Assembly (NCBI RefSeq): GCF_001402875.1
Contig: NZ_CP012946.1
Location: forward strand, 2,334,001-2,398,000
Reading direction: 5' to 3'
DNA length: 64,000 nt
Source of the DNA: Blastochloris viridis
GTDB lineage: Bacteria; Pseudomonadota; Alphaproteobacteria; Rhizobiales; Xanthobacteraceae
This document shows positions 48,716-57,112 of the stretch, piece after piece. Every line of letters starts with the position of its first letter. The stretch's first letter is position 1. The notes under the pieces are model-generated. The model ran no database searches, was not told the origin of the DNA, and was given only the letters and a program-made list of their open reading frames with translations. The translations under genes were made by a program, and so were the position numbers.

Positions 48716-49894
48716 ATGGCCTTGACGCAACCGGTCCGCAACGACCGCCCTGCCGATCCCGCCCTCGCCGCGGCAACGCGGCAGGCGGGCCGCTGGCTGC
48801 GCGAAGCGGCGCTGCCGCTGTGGGCCAGCCGCGGCTTCGACCCCCACCGCGACGCATTCGAAGAACAGCTTCATTTCACCGGCGAGCCAGTTGCGGGCGT
48901 GCCGCGGCGGACCATGGTGCAGGCCCGCCAGATCGCGGTGTTCGCCGCCGCCGCGCTGTCCGGCCGCTTTCCTGGCGCCAACCTCGCACTGCGGGCGGCG
49001 CAGCGCTGGGTGCGCGCCCATCTCGCCAGCGACGGCCGGCCGGGGTGGGTGTTCTCGGTCGACCGCGACGGCGGCGTGGTCGACGGCCGCCGCGACCTCT
49101 ACGCCCATGCCTTCGCCCTGTTCGCGCTGGCATTGGTGATGCGGCTCCAGCGCGACCGCGCGTTCGACGACGCGCTGGCGGCCACGCTCGACATCGTCGA
49201 CGGCGCCTTCGCCGATCCTGCCGCCAGCGGCTACTGGGACTGCCTGCCGCGGCAGGACCGGCTGCGCCGCCAGAACCCGCACATGCACCTGTTCGAGGCG
49301 TTCCTGGCGTTGTGGCAGACCACGCAGCGCGACGACATGCTGGCACGCTGCCGCCGCCTGCAGCAGCTGGCGCTGCGGCGCTTCCTCGACCCCGACCGCG
49401 GCGCGCTGCGCGAGCAGTTCGACGATCGCTGGACGGTGCACCCCGCCCCCGGCCAGGGCGCCGTCGAGCCGGGCCACCTGTTTGAGTGGGCGTGGCTGCT
49501 GCGCCGCTACGAGCACGCCAGCGGTGAGGACCAGACCGCGCCGGTGACGGCGATGCTCGACTTCGCGATCCGGGCCGGGCTCGACGCCGGCCGCGGCCGC
49601 ATCGTCGACGAGATCGGCGAGAGCGGCGAACTCCGCGCCCGCTCCAGCCGCTCGTGGCCGCACACCGAGGCGCTCAAGGCGCTGGCCGCCGAGGCAGGCC
49701 GCGGCAACCTGTTCCACCGCCAGTTGATCGCTCCGATCGGCCATCGGCTGATGACGGTCCATTGCCGGCCGGATCTCAAAGGCGGCTGGATCGACCACGT
49801 CGACGCCGACGACCGGCCGATCAGCACGATCATGCCGGCCAGCACGCTCTACCACCTCTATTTCGGCATTTCGGCACTCGAAGAGCTGCCGTGA
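48716..49894 (+). CDS. AGE-family epimerase/isomerase
   Basis: 392 aa, an alpha/alpha-barrel. YAHAFALFALALVMRLQRDRAF, NPHMHLFEAFLALWQ, EPGHLFEWAWLLRRYE and SRSWPHTEALKALAAEA carry the His/Glu/Arg catalytic residues of the N-acylglucosamine 2-epimerase family, which also includes mannose isomerases. Placed after hldE-gmhB, it probably supplies a sugar (mannose or hexose phosphate type) for surface polysaccharide. The exact reaction is not determinable. Confidence 0.88.
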   Translation: MALTQPVRNDRPADPALAAATRQAGRWLREAALPLWASRGFDPHRDAFEEQLHFTGEPVAGVPRRTMVQARQIAVFAAAALSGRFPGANLALRAAQRWVRAHLASDGRPGWVFSVDRDGGVVDGRRDLYAHAFALFALALVMRLQRDRAFDDALAATLDIVDGAFADPAASGYWDCLPRQDRLRRQNPHMHLFEAFLALWQTTQRDDMLARCRRLQQLALRRFLDPDRGALREQFDDRWTVHPAPGQGAVEPGHLFEWAWLLRRYEHASGEDQTAPVTAMLDFAIRAGLDAGRGRIVDEIGESGELRARSSRSWPHTEALKALAAEAGRGNLFHRQLIAPIGHRLMTVHCRPDLKGGWIDHVDADDRPISTIMPASTLYHLYFGISALEELP

Positions 49895-49900
49895 TGCGGC

Positions 49901-49977
49901 GGCCGGAATACGAAACTCCGGCCTGAGCGGCCAGATTTCCGATGACGCCGGCGGCTCCGGCATACGGAACCGCCGGC
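49901..49977. terminator. Two hairpins between converging genes
   Basis: GGCCGGA...TCCGGCC (49901-49923) and GCCGGCGG...CCGCCGGC (49947-49977) lie between the convergent AGE and universal stress protein genes. The GGAATACGAAACTCCGGCCTGA part matches the third module of family A repeats, so this is a repeat remnant acting, plausibly, as a bidirectional terminator. Confidence 0.5.
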
Positions 49978-49985
49978 GCCACCGA

Positions 49986-50795
49986 TCAGTGCGAGAACAG
50001 CACCGGCAACGTCATGTGGCGCAGCACGTAACGGGTGCCCGAGCCGCGGCCGGTGAACGAGAAGCCGGTGTTGTCGAACGCGCCGATCACCAGCAGGTCG
50101 GCGGCGTGGTCGGCGGCCTGGTTGAGCAGCGTGTCCATCAGCCTGATCTCGTCGACGACGACGCTCTGGAAGCGGGCGGCGACGCCGCGGGCGGACAGCT
50201 GGGCGAGAACCATGTCGGCGAACTCGTCGACCGGCTCGTTGGGGCGCCGCGCCCCGACCACCAGCGCGACCGCGCCATGGGCGATCAGCGGCAGCGCATC
50301 GTGCAGCGCGCGGGTGGCGCCGCGCGAATGGTGCCAGGCAAACAGCGGCCGCTGGCCGACATCGTCGTAAACGCCGGCGAAAGGCACCATGAGCACCGGC
50401 CGGCCACTTTCCAGGATGACCTGCTCCGGCAGATCGATCGGCACCCGCACCCCGTGTTCCGACTGGCCAAGCACCACAAGGTCGAAGGTGCGGGCGATGT
50501 CGGTGATGCGGGCGAGGATCTCCTGCTCGCCGCCGCGATTGATCTCAAGAAACGTCGCGCGGTCGCCGAGTTCAGCGGTGGCCGCCTCGAACACCGTCCG
50601 CGCCGCCGCGGTGGCGGCAACGTGCTCGGCGCTCGGCCAGGTGGCGACGAGGCCGACGCGATAGGCTTCCGACATCTCGGCGAACAGGCCGGTCAGCCGC
50701 GCCCCGAACCGCGTCGCCAGGCGAACCGCCAGCGCGAGGCGGACGGCCGTCCGCGGGCTCGAGTCGAGATGCACCACAATGGTGGCGAGTGCCAT
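49986..50795 (-). CDS. Universal stress protein, two tandem Usp domains
   Basis: 269 aa: domain 1 residues 1-140 (ALATIVVHLDSSPRTAVRLALAVRLA; DLVVLGQSEHGV) and domain 2 residues 150-269 (PLFAWHHSRGATRALHDALPLI; DLLVIGAFDNTGFSFTGRGSGTRYVLRHMTLPVL), the latter with the G-2x-G-9x-(S/T) type ATP-binding tail. Start ATG 50793-50795 behind GGAGGAAGG. Expected to be induced by anoxia or other stress. Monocistronic. Confidence 0.9.
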   Translation of the reverse strand: MALATIVVHLDSSPRTAVRLALAVRLATRFGARLTGLFAEMSEAYRVGLVATWPSAEHVAATAAARTVFEAATAELGDRATFLEINRGGEQEILARITDIARTFDLVVLGQSEHGVRVPIDLPEQVILESGRPVLMVPFAGVYDDVGQRPLFAWHHSRGATRALHDALPLIAHGAVALVVGARRPNEPVDEFADMVLAQLSARGVAARFQSVVVDEIRLMDTLLNQAADHAADLLVIGAFDNTGFSFTGRGSGTRYVLRHMTLPVLFSH

Positions 50796-50912
50796 GGTCC
50801 TTCCTCCGGTTCCTGTTCTTGGCGTCGGCTCAGCCGCGCGCTCGCAGTGTCGTCGCAATCGCCGCCAAATGGCGCGGTTTTCACGCCGCGGCGTCGGGCC
50901 TGCCCGCACATC

Positions 50913-50926
50913 ATCGAATATTCGAT
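50913..50926. promoter_or_regulatory. Perfect 14-bp palindrome upstream of the universal stress protein gene
   Basis: ATCGAATATTCGAT, immediately downstream of TTGACG on the minus strand (50932-50937), a good -35 candidate. The palindrome would overlap the spacer/-10 region, a typical repressor position. Regulator unknown. Confidence 0.45.
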
Positions 50927-50991
50927 TGCCACGTCAACTTTTTGCCGGCGTCACGATACCGCCATCCGACGAAGGTCGAGGACGCGGTCGC

Positions 50992-51148
50992 CTGAACAGA
51001 AACCGTGCGCACTGCGGTCCACGGCGCCGCGCCGACCGACGTCCAAGGCCGGCCGGCCGCGGCGGAGACCTGGCGCCGTCGTCCCGGACAAGCGGGCAAG
51101 CCGCGCAATCGGAGCCATGATCCGCGAGGCTCGCCGTTGTCCGCATCG
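50992..51148. repeat. Family B palindromic repeat
   Basis: Begins CTGAACAGAAACCGTGCGC, continues GTCCACGGCGCCGCGCCGAC, GACGTCCAAGGCCGGCCGGC, GTCGTCCCGGACAAGCGGGC and ends CCATGATCCGCGAGGCTCGC. Same orientation and length class as 41626-41760. It occupies much of the gap between the universal stress protein and the SDR gene. Confidence 0.75.
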
Positions 51149-51246
51149 CCCCTCGCTTTGCGGCATCGCTCGCGGAAACTGAACCAACGGCAGCGGGGCC
51201 GGCCGTTGATATGCCGCGTCCGGCCGGCCCGCGCCGCGGGCACCGG

Positions 51247-52068
51247 TCAGCGCACGAACAGGTCCGGCAGCAGCGACTGGGCGGGATCGACCGCATAGGC
51301 GGAGAAGTCGGTGACGCCCTCCTGCGCCAGCACCCCTTCGTCGAGGAAGAAGTTTCCAGAGCACTCGCGCGCCGGACGGGTGAGGATGGCGTGGGCGGCG
51401 TCGGCCACGATGGCGGGGGTGCGGCAGCGCCCCGGCTCGATCAGGCCGCCCAGCATGGCCAGCGCCGCGGTGTCGATGACGGTGCGCGGCCACAGCGCAT
51501 TCGCCGCGATGCCGCTGTCGCGGAACTCTTCCGCCCAGCCCAGCACGCACAGGCTCATGCTCATCTTGGCGATGGTGTAGGCGACGTGGCCGCCGTACCA
51601 CTCCGGATCAAGCGAGGGCGGCGGCGACAGCGTCAGGATGTGCGGGTTCTGAGCCCTGCGCAGCAGCGGCAGACAGGCCTGCGTCACCGCAAAGGTGCCG
51701 CGCAGGTTCACCGACATCATCAGGTCGAACCGCTTCATCGGCGTGTCCGGCGTGCCGGTCAGGCTGATGGCGCTGGCGTTGTTGACGACGATGTCGATGA
51801 CGCCGAACACCTCGTCGACGCGGTCGACCGCGTCAGCAACCGACACCTCGTCGCGAATGTCGACCGCCAGAGGCAGCGCCTTGCCGCCCGCCGCCTCGAT
51901 CTCGGCGGCAGCGCTGAAGATGGTGCCGGGCAGCCTGGGATGCGGCTCGGCGGTCTTGGCGGCGATCACGACATTGGCACCGTCGCGCGCCGCGCGCAGC
52001 GCGATCGCCTTGCCGATGCCGCGGCTGGCGCCGGTGATGAACAGGGTCTTTCCACTCAAGCTGCGCAT
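51247..52068 (-). CDS. Short-chain dehydrogenase (HSDL2-like)
   Basis: 273 aa. LFITGASRGIGKAIALRAARDG (NAD(P) site), NNASAISLTGTPDTPMKRFDLMMSVNLRGTF, catalytic YTIAK (GHVAYTIAKMSMSL) and FLDEGVLAQEGVTDF at the end, the pattern of the hydroxysteroid-dehydrogenase-like 2 group often linked to lipid metabolism. Downstream of the beta-oxidation genes on the same strand but separated from the thioesterase by a repeat fragment. Substrate unknown. Confidence 0.87.
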   Translation of the reverse strand: MRSLSGKTLFITGASRGIGKAIALRAARDGANVVIAAKTAEPHPRLPGTIFSAAAEIEAAGGKALPLAVDIRDEVSVADAVDRVDEVFGVIDIVVNNASAISLTGTPDTPMKRFDLMMSVNLRGTFAVTQACLPLLRRAQNPHILTLSPPPSLDPEWYGGHVAYTIAKMSMSLCVLGWAEEFRDSGIAANALWPRTVIDTAALAMLGGLIEPGRCRTPAIVADAAHAILTRPARECSGNFFLDEGVLAQEGVTDFSAYAVDPAQSLLPDLFVR

Positions 52069-52165
52069 GACCTTGATGCCTCATCTACGCGTCGTCCTTG
52101 GGCGCGGCATTCGCCGCAACCCAAGGACCCATGATCCGCAGTCCCCCGCCACGATCCGCGTCCTT

Positions 52166-52225
52166 TGACGTCGCGGATCATGGGTTCCCGATCGCGCGCC
52201 TGCGGCGCTTGTCGGGAACGACCGC
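52166..52225. repeat. Family B repeat fragment
   Basis: GCGGATCATGGGTTCCCGAT, CGCGCGCCTGCGGCGCTTGT and CGGGAACG match the 5' part of the 27028-27138 copy. A second small piece (CCCATGATCCGCAG, 52127-52140) flanks it in opposite orientation. Confidence 0.5.
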
Positions 52226-52246
52226 ATCGAACGTTGAAGATACGCC

Positions 52247-52765
52247 TCACCGCGCCTCCATCTCGCGCCAGGACGACACCGAGGCCGCCACCCAGGCCGG
52301 CAGCGCCGGCACCTCGCCGGCAAAGCCCGCCGCGGCGGCGATCTCGGCCGGCGCAACGACGCCGTCGCTGGCGACGAAGGCACCGCGCACCACCGCCTGG
52401 CAGGCCAGGACGCCGCCCACCTCGATGGCGTGTTCGATGTAGAGCCACTTGTCGTCCCAGGCGAGCAGCCTGCTGGTGAGCGTGAACGGCTGAAACGGCT
52501 TGAGCGAGCGGCGGAACCGCACCATGCAGCCGCCCAGCACCGGCTGCCAGCGCTGGTGCAGCACCTGCCGCCACATCCCGGTGCGGATGATGAGGTCGAG
52601 CCGCCCGAGGTCCATCAGCGCGAGGTAGCGCGCGTTGTTCATGTGGACGTTGAGGTCGAGATCGGTCGGCAGCACGCGAAAGCGCAGCACCGACCGGTCG
52701 ACCAACGCCAGCCGGGAGCGGAAACAGGCCGCGACCAGCACCCGGATCATTCGCAGCCAGAGCAT
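52247..52765 (-). CDS. Hotdog-fold thioesterase (4HBT family)
   Basis: 172 aa from ATG 52763-52765 (MLWLRMIRVLVAACF). VLRFRVLPTDLDLNVHMNNARYLALMDLGRLDLI carries the conserved D-x-N-x-H-x-N-N-x-x-Y of thioesterase-like proteins (THEM6-like). N-terminal hydrophobic segment may anchor it to the membrane. It follows the acyl-CoA dehydrogenase by 86 nt on the same strand. Probably hydrolyses fatty acyl-CoA; specificity unknown. Confidence 0.82.
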   Translation of the reverse strand: MLWLRMIRVLVAACFRSRLALVDRSVLRFRVLPTDLDLNVHMNNARYLALMDLGRLDLIIRTGMWRQVLHQRWQPVLGGCMVRFRRSLKPFQPFTLTSRLLAWDDKWLYIEHAIEVGGVLACQAVVRGAFVASDGVVAPAEIAAAAGFAGEVPALPAWVAASVSSWREMEAR

Positions 52766-52851
52766 GGCCTGTCTTCCTTTTCCGCGACGCAGCCGAGAGG
52801 TCGCGAGCAACGCGAGCGGGTGAGCGGCAAACAAGCCGCCCAAACCTCGCG

Positions 52852-54636
52852 TCAGAATGCGGCATCGTCGAATGCCATCATCGATTTTCCGCCCGCCATG
52901 ATGGCCGAGAACCGCGCTCCGGTTTCGGGCAGCACGCGGTCGGCGAAGAAGCGCGCGGTGGCGATCTTGGCCTTGTAGAAGCCGTCGGAATCCTCGCCCT
53001 GCTTGGCCAGCGCCGCCTCGGCCATGCGCGCCCACATGAAGCCAAGCGCGGTGAGGCCGAACAGGCGGAGATAGTCGGTCGCCGCCGCGCCCGCCTCGTC
53101 GGGATTGGCAAGCCCGGTGCGCGCCACTTGAGCCGTCGCCTGCTGCAGCCGCACGAACGCCTTTGCGAGCGGCTGCACGAACTCGCCCAGCGTCTCGTCC
53201 TCGATCTTGGCCTCGATATAGGCCGCGACCGGGTGGAAGAACCGCCGCAGCGAGCGGCCGGCATTGGCCGGCAGCTTGCGGCCGACCAGGTCGAGCGCCT
53301 GGATGCCGTTGGTGCCCTCGTAAATCTGGGCGATGCGGCAGTCGCGCACGTACTGCTCCATGCCGTGCTCGCGAATGTAGCCGTGGCCGCCGAACACCTG
53401 CATGCCGAGATTGGTGGCGTCAAAGCCGAGGTCGGTGAACAGCGCCTTGACGATCGGCGTCATCAGCGCCACGAACTCCTCGGCCTCCTCGCGCACCACA
53501 GGGTCGGGGTGATGGGTCTGCACGTCGAGCTGGTTGGCCGTCCACGCCGCCAGCGCCCGGCAGCCCTCGACATAGGCACGATGCGTCAACAGCATGCGCC
53601 GCACGTCGGGGTGGACGATGATCGGATCGGCCGATTTGTCGGGATATTTGGCGCCGGTCAGCGCCCTGCCCTGCAACCGGTCGCGGGCATAGGCCACCGC
53701 GCCCTGATAGGACGCCGCGGCAAGGCCGAGGCCCTGAATGCCGACCGACAGCCGCTCGGCATTCATCATCGCGAACATCGCGCGCATGCCCTTGTGCGGC
53801 TCGCCGACCAGCCAGCCGGTGGCGTCGTCGAAATTGAGCACGCAGGTTGCCGACGCCTTGATGCCCATCTTGTGCTCGATGGCGCCGCAGCTGACGCCGT
53901 TGCGCGGCCCAAGCGTGCCGTCGTCCTTCACCAGGAATTTCGGCACCACGAACAGGCTGATGCCCTTGGTGCCCTTCGGCGCATCCGGCAGGCGCGCCAG
54001 CACGAGATGAATGATATTTTCGGTGAGGTCGTGCTCGCCGGCGGAGATGAAGATCTTGGTGCCGGAGAGCGCATAGGAGCCGTCGCCGCGCGGCACCGCC
54101 TTGGTGCGCAGCAGGCCGAGGTCGGTGCCGCAATGCGGCTCGGTGAGGCACATGGTGCCGGCCCAGGTGCCATCGACCAACTTGGGCAGGTACGTCTGCT
54201 TCAGCTCGTCGCTGCCGTGGCCGTGCAGCGCGACATAGGCGCCGTGGCTGAGGCCGGGATACATGCCGAACGACAAATTGGCCGAGCAGATCATCTCCTC
54301 GACCAGCACATTGACCATTTTCGGCAGGCCTTGGCCACCATAGGCGGGATCGCAGGCGATCGAGGTCCAGCCGCCTTCGCGGAAGGTCTGGTAGGCCTCG
54401 ATGAAGCCGTTCGGCGTGCGCACCACGCCGTTCTCGAAGGTGCAGCCTTCCTCGTCGCCGGAGCGGTTGAGCGGATGCAGCACGCCTTCGCAGACTTTCG
54501 CGGCTTCCTCCAGCACCGGGTCGATGAGGTCGGGAGTGAAGTCCTCATAGCCCGGCAGCTTGGAAAGCTCGGCGCCGTCCATCAGCTCGTAGAGCACGAA
54601 GCGCATGTCGCGCAGGGGAGCCCGGTAGTCGACCAT
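52852..54636 (-). CDS. Acyl-CoA dehydrogenase (FadE/AcdhC-type, about 600 aa)
   Basis: 594 aa. Long form with an N-terminal extension (VDYRAPLRDMRFVLYELMDGAEL), FAD/substrate motifs MCLTEPHCGTDLGLLRTKA and FISAGEHDLTENI, RMLLTHRAYVEGCRAL, then IYEGTNGIQALDLVGRKL and a C-terminal AcdhC domain. This architecture includes medium/long-chain FadE-like enzymes and the DmdC 3-methylmercaptopropionyl-CoA dehydrogenase; context (fadB, thiolase) favours fatty-acid beta-oxidation. Start at ATG 54634-54636 (AGGA at -8); an ATG 11 codons upstream is possible. Confidence 0.92.
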   Translation of the reverse strand: MVDYRAPLRDMRFVLYELMDGAELSKLPGYEDFTPDLIDPVLEEAAKVCEGVLHPLNRSGDEEGCTFENGVVRTPNGFIEAYQTFREGGWTSIACDPAYGGQGLPKMVNVLVEEMICSANLSFGMYPGLSHGAYVALHGHGSDELKQTYLPKLVDGTWAGTMCLTEPHCGTDLGLLRTKAVPRGDGSYALSGTKIFISAGEHDLTENIIHLVLARLPDAPKGTKGISLFVVPKFLVKDDGTLGPRNGVSCGAIEHKMGIKASATCVLNFDDATGWLVGEPHKGMRAMFAMMNAERLSVGIQGLGLAAASYQGAVAYARDRLQGRALTGAKYPDKSADPIIVHPDVRRMLLTHRAYVEGCRALAAWTANQLDVQTHHPDPVVREEAEEFVALMTPIVKALFTDLGFDATNLGMQVFGGHGYIREHGMEQYVRDCRIAQIYEGTNGIQALDLVGRKLPANAGRSLRRFFHPVAAYIEAKIEDETLGEFVQPLAKAFVRLQQATAQVARTGLANPDEAGAAATDYLRLFGLTALGFMWARMAEAALAKQGEDSDGFYKAKIATARFFADRVLPETGARFSAIMAGGKSMMAFDDAAF

Positions 54637-54670
54637 CGTTGCGTTCCTGATCTCGTCGTTCCGATCCATT

Positions 54671-54753
54671 CGTCATGCCCGCGCTTGGCGCGGGCATCCA
54701 CGTCTTCACTCCGTGTCAAGTCGTGGATGGCCGGGACAAGCCCGGCCATGACG
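54671..54753. repeat. Palindromic repeat (GTCATGCCCGCGC type)
   Basis: GTCATGCCCGCGC-TTG-GCGCGGGCATCCACG followed by GTCGTGGATGGCCGGGACAA and GCCCGGCCATGAC. Stems GCCCGCGC/GCGCGGGC and GGCCGGG/CCCGGCC nest in an outer CGTCATG/CATGACG. Elements like this are widespread between genes in Bradyrhizobium and relatives. Sits inside the fad operon between fadB and the acyl-CoA dehydrogenase. Confidence 0.75.
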
Positions 54754-54790
54754 ACGTGGCGCACGCCGCCCGTTTCCTTCTGGCGCCGCC

Positions 54791-57112
54791 TCAATTGCGC
54801 AGCGGCTTGCCGGTGAGCAGCATGGATTCGACCCGCGCCAGCGTGCCAGGCTGGCGCACCAGCCGCATGAAAGAGGTGCGTTCGAGTTCGAGCAGGGCGT
54901 CCTCGTCGAGCGTCTTGAGGATGTCGGTGTCGCCGCCCGACAGCACCTCGGCGAGCGCGCCGGACACCACCTCGTCGTATGGCGTCGCCTTGCCGAGCCG
55001 GCGGAAGCCCGCGACCGCCATGTCCATGGCGACTCGCGCGGCCGGGCCCGGCAGCGCGAAGGTCGGCGGCTCGGGCGGCTTATAATTCTCGACCATTGCG
55101 AGGGCGCGGGCCTTGGCGTCGGCCAGCAGGCGGTTGCGGTTCATGGTGATGCCGTCACCGGGGCGCAGATAGAGCAACTCCTTGGCGTCGGCCGCCGACT
55201 TGGCGACGGTGGCGACGCTGACGGTCTCGAACACTTTCGCGATCGCCGGCATCGGACCCTTCGGCAGCTTGGGATTGGCCTGCCAGCGGTGCAGCATCTC
55301 CTTGCAGCCGCCCCACGCCGGCACCAGCCCGACGCCGACTTCGACCAGCCCCATATAGGTCTCGGCGTGGGCTTGCACGGCGTCGCAGTGCAGCAGAATC
55401 TCGCAGCCGCCGCCGAGCGCCATGCCGGACGGCGCACCCACCACCGGAAACGGCGCGTACTTCATGGCGCGGTAGGTGTCCTGCCCGGCCGACACCAAAG
55501 ACTCGATCTCGCTCCACGCTGCGATGTTGCCGGCGAACAGCGCGAGCCCCAGATTGGCGCCGACCGAGAAGTTGGAGCCCTCGTTGTAGATCACCAGCGC
55601 CTTGAAGTCCTTCTTCACCCGGCGGATGGATTTGGCCAGCATCTCCATCACGTCGGCGTCGAGCGAGTTCATTTTCGAGGTGAACTCGAAGCAGGCGACG
55701 CCGTCGCCGATGTCCCACAGCGCGGCGGAGCCGTTGTTCAGCACCGGCTGGCTGTTCAGCTTGATGTCCTCCAGCAGCAACACGCCTGCCGGCCGGACGA
55801 TGTCGTGATAGAGGCCGTCCTGGCCCAACGCCTGCCGGCGGCCATTCTCGACGCGGTAGAAACCGTGGCCGACCGCGCGCGCCAGCGCGTCCGGCACCGC
55901 CCGGCCCTCCGCTTTGAGGCGATCGGAGAACCAGCCGGCGCCAAGCCGGTCGATCAGCTCGAACGGGCCGAATTTCCAATTGTAGCCGAGCCGCATTGCT
56001 TCATCGATGGATTCGATGTCGTCGGCGGCGTCGCCTACGAGGCTGGCGGCATAAGCGAGAGTCGCGCTCAGCACTCGCCACGCATAGGCGCCGTGTGCGC
56101 TGTCGTGGGTGATGAGCTTATTGAGCGAGCGCCCGCCGTCAGCGATCGCCGCAACGTCGGCCTTGCGCGCGAGCCGATATTCGCCGCTCAAAAGGTCGAG
56201 CGCTTCCTTGCGCTTTCCCGCCTCGCGATTGATGCGGTAGAAGCCGCCCTTGCCCTTGCGCCCGGTGTAGCCGGTGGCGATCAGCTTCTCCACCACCGGC
56301 AGCGGCCGGTTGTAGCCGTGGAACGGATCGTCCTTCGGCAGCGCCGCGGCGAGCGAGGCATTGACGTGCGGCATCAGGTCGAGCCCGACCAGATCGAGCA
56401 GGCCGAACACGCCGGTTTTCGGAATGCCCATCGGCTTGCCGATGATGGCGTCGACATCCTCGACCGCGAGGCCGCGGTCGAATGCCTCCACCACCGCCGC
56501 CTGTAGCCAGTAGACGCCGAGGCGGTTGGCGATGAAGCCGGGGCGATCCTTGCAGCGCACCACGCTCTTGCCGAGGCGGAGATCGGCGAAGCGCACGACA
56601 TCGTCCACCGCGGCGGGCTTGGTCTGCGGGCCGGCTACCACCTCCAGCAGCCGCATGTAGCGCGGCGGATTGAAGAAGTGGGTGATCAGGAAGTCGGCGG
56701 CAAAGCGCGGCGGCAGCCCTTCGGTGAGCTTAGCCAGCGGCAGCGTCGAGGTGTTGGACGACACCACGCTGCCATCTTTGCGCGTCGCCTCGATGCGGGC
56801 GTAGAGCGCCTGCTTGACGTCGAGCCGTTCCGTCACCGCCTCGACGATCCAGTCGGCGTCGCCGACCACGGCGAAATGGTCCTCGATGTTGCCGGGGGTG
56901 ACCAGCTTCGCCGCCGCCTTGCTCATGAACGGCGCGGGTTCCGCCTTGAGCATGCGCTCGATTGCGCCTTCGGCCAGCGCGCTGCGGCTTTTCGCATCGG
57001 AGGGCACGATGTCGAGCAGCGCCACCGGCAAGCCGGCATTGGCAACGTGGGCGGCGATGCCGGCACCCATCACGCCGGCGCCGATCACCACGACCTTGTT
57101 GATCTCGGCCAT
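54791..57112 (-). CDS. fadB: 3-hydroxyacyl-CoA dehydrogenase/enoyl-CoA hydratase
   Basis: 773 aa. The 3-hydroxyacyl-CoA dehydrogenase half comes first (VVVIGAGVMGAGIAAHVANAG at residues 6-26; SSNTSTLPLAKLTEGL; FLITHFFNPPRYMRLLEVV), then the HCDH C-terminal domains, and an enoyl-CoA hydratase/isomerase half from about residue 470 (ALVIYNEGSNFSVGANLGL; GAPSGMALGGGCEILLHCDA). This order is the reverse of E. coli FadB and is the common alphaproteobacterial form. Start ATG 57110-57112, overlapping the thiolase stop; the open frame extends upstream but only as antisense-like sequence. Confidence 0.94.
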   Translation of the reverse strand: MAEINKVVVIGAGVMGAGIAAHVANAGLPVALLDIVPSDAKSRSALAEGAIERMLKAEPAPFMSKAAAKLVTPGNIEDHFAVVGDADWIVEAVTERLDVKQALYARIEATRKDGSVVSSNTSTLPLAKLTEGLPPRFAADFLITHFFNPPRYMRLLEVVAGPQTKPAAVDDVVRFADLRLGKSVVRCKDRPGFIANRLGVYWLQAAVVEAFDRGLAVEDVDAIIGKPMGIPKTGVFGLLDLVGLDLMPHVNASLAAALPKDDPFHGYNRPLPVVEKLIATGYTGRKGKGGFYRINREAGKRKEALDLLSGEYRLARKADVAAIADGGRSLNKLITHDSAHGAYAWRVLSATLAYAASLVGDAADDIESIDEAMRLGYNWKFGPFELIDRLGAGWFSDRLKAEGRAVPDALARAVGHGFYRVENGRRQALGQDGLYHDIVRPAGVLLLEDIKLNSQPVLNNGSAALWDIGDGVACFEFTSKMNSLDADVMEMLAKSIRRVKKDFKALVIYNEGSNFSVGANLGLALFAGNIAAWSEIESLVSAGQDTYRAMKYAPFPVVGAPSGMALGGGCEILLHCDAVQAHAETYMGLVEVGVGLVPAWGGCKEMLHRWQANPKLPKGPMPAIAKVFETVSVATVAKSAADAKELLYLRPGDGITMNRNRLLADAKARALAMVENYKPPEPPTFALPGPAARVAMDMAVAGFRRLGKATPYDEVVSGALAEVLSGGDTDILKTLDEDALLELERTSFMRLVRQPGTLARVESMLLTGKPLRN

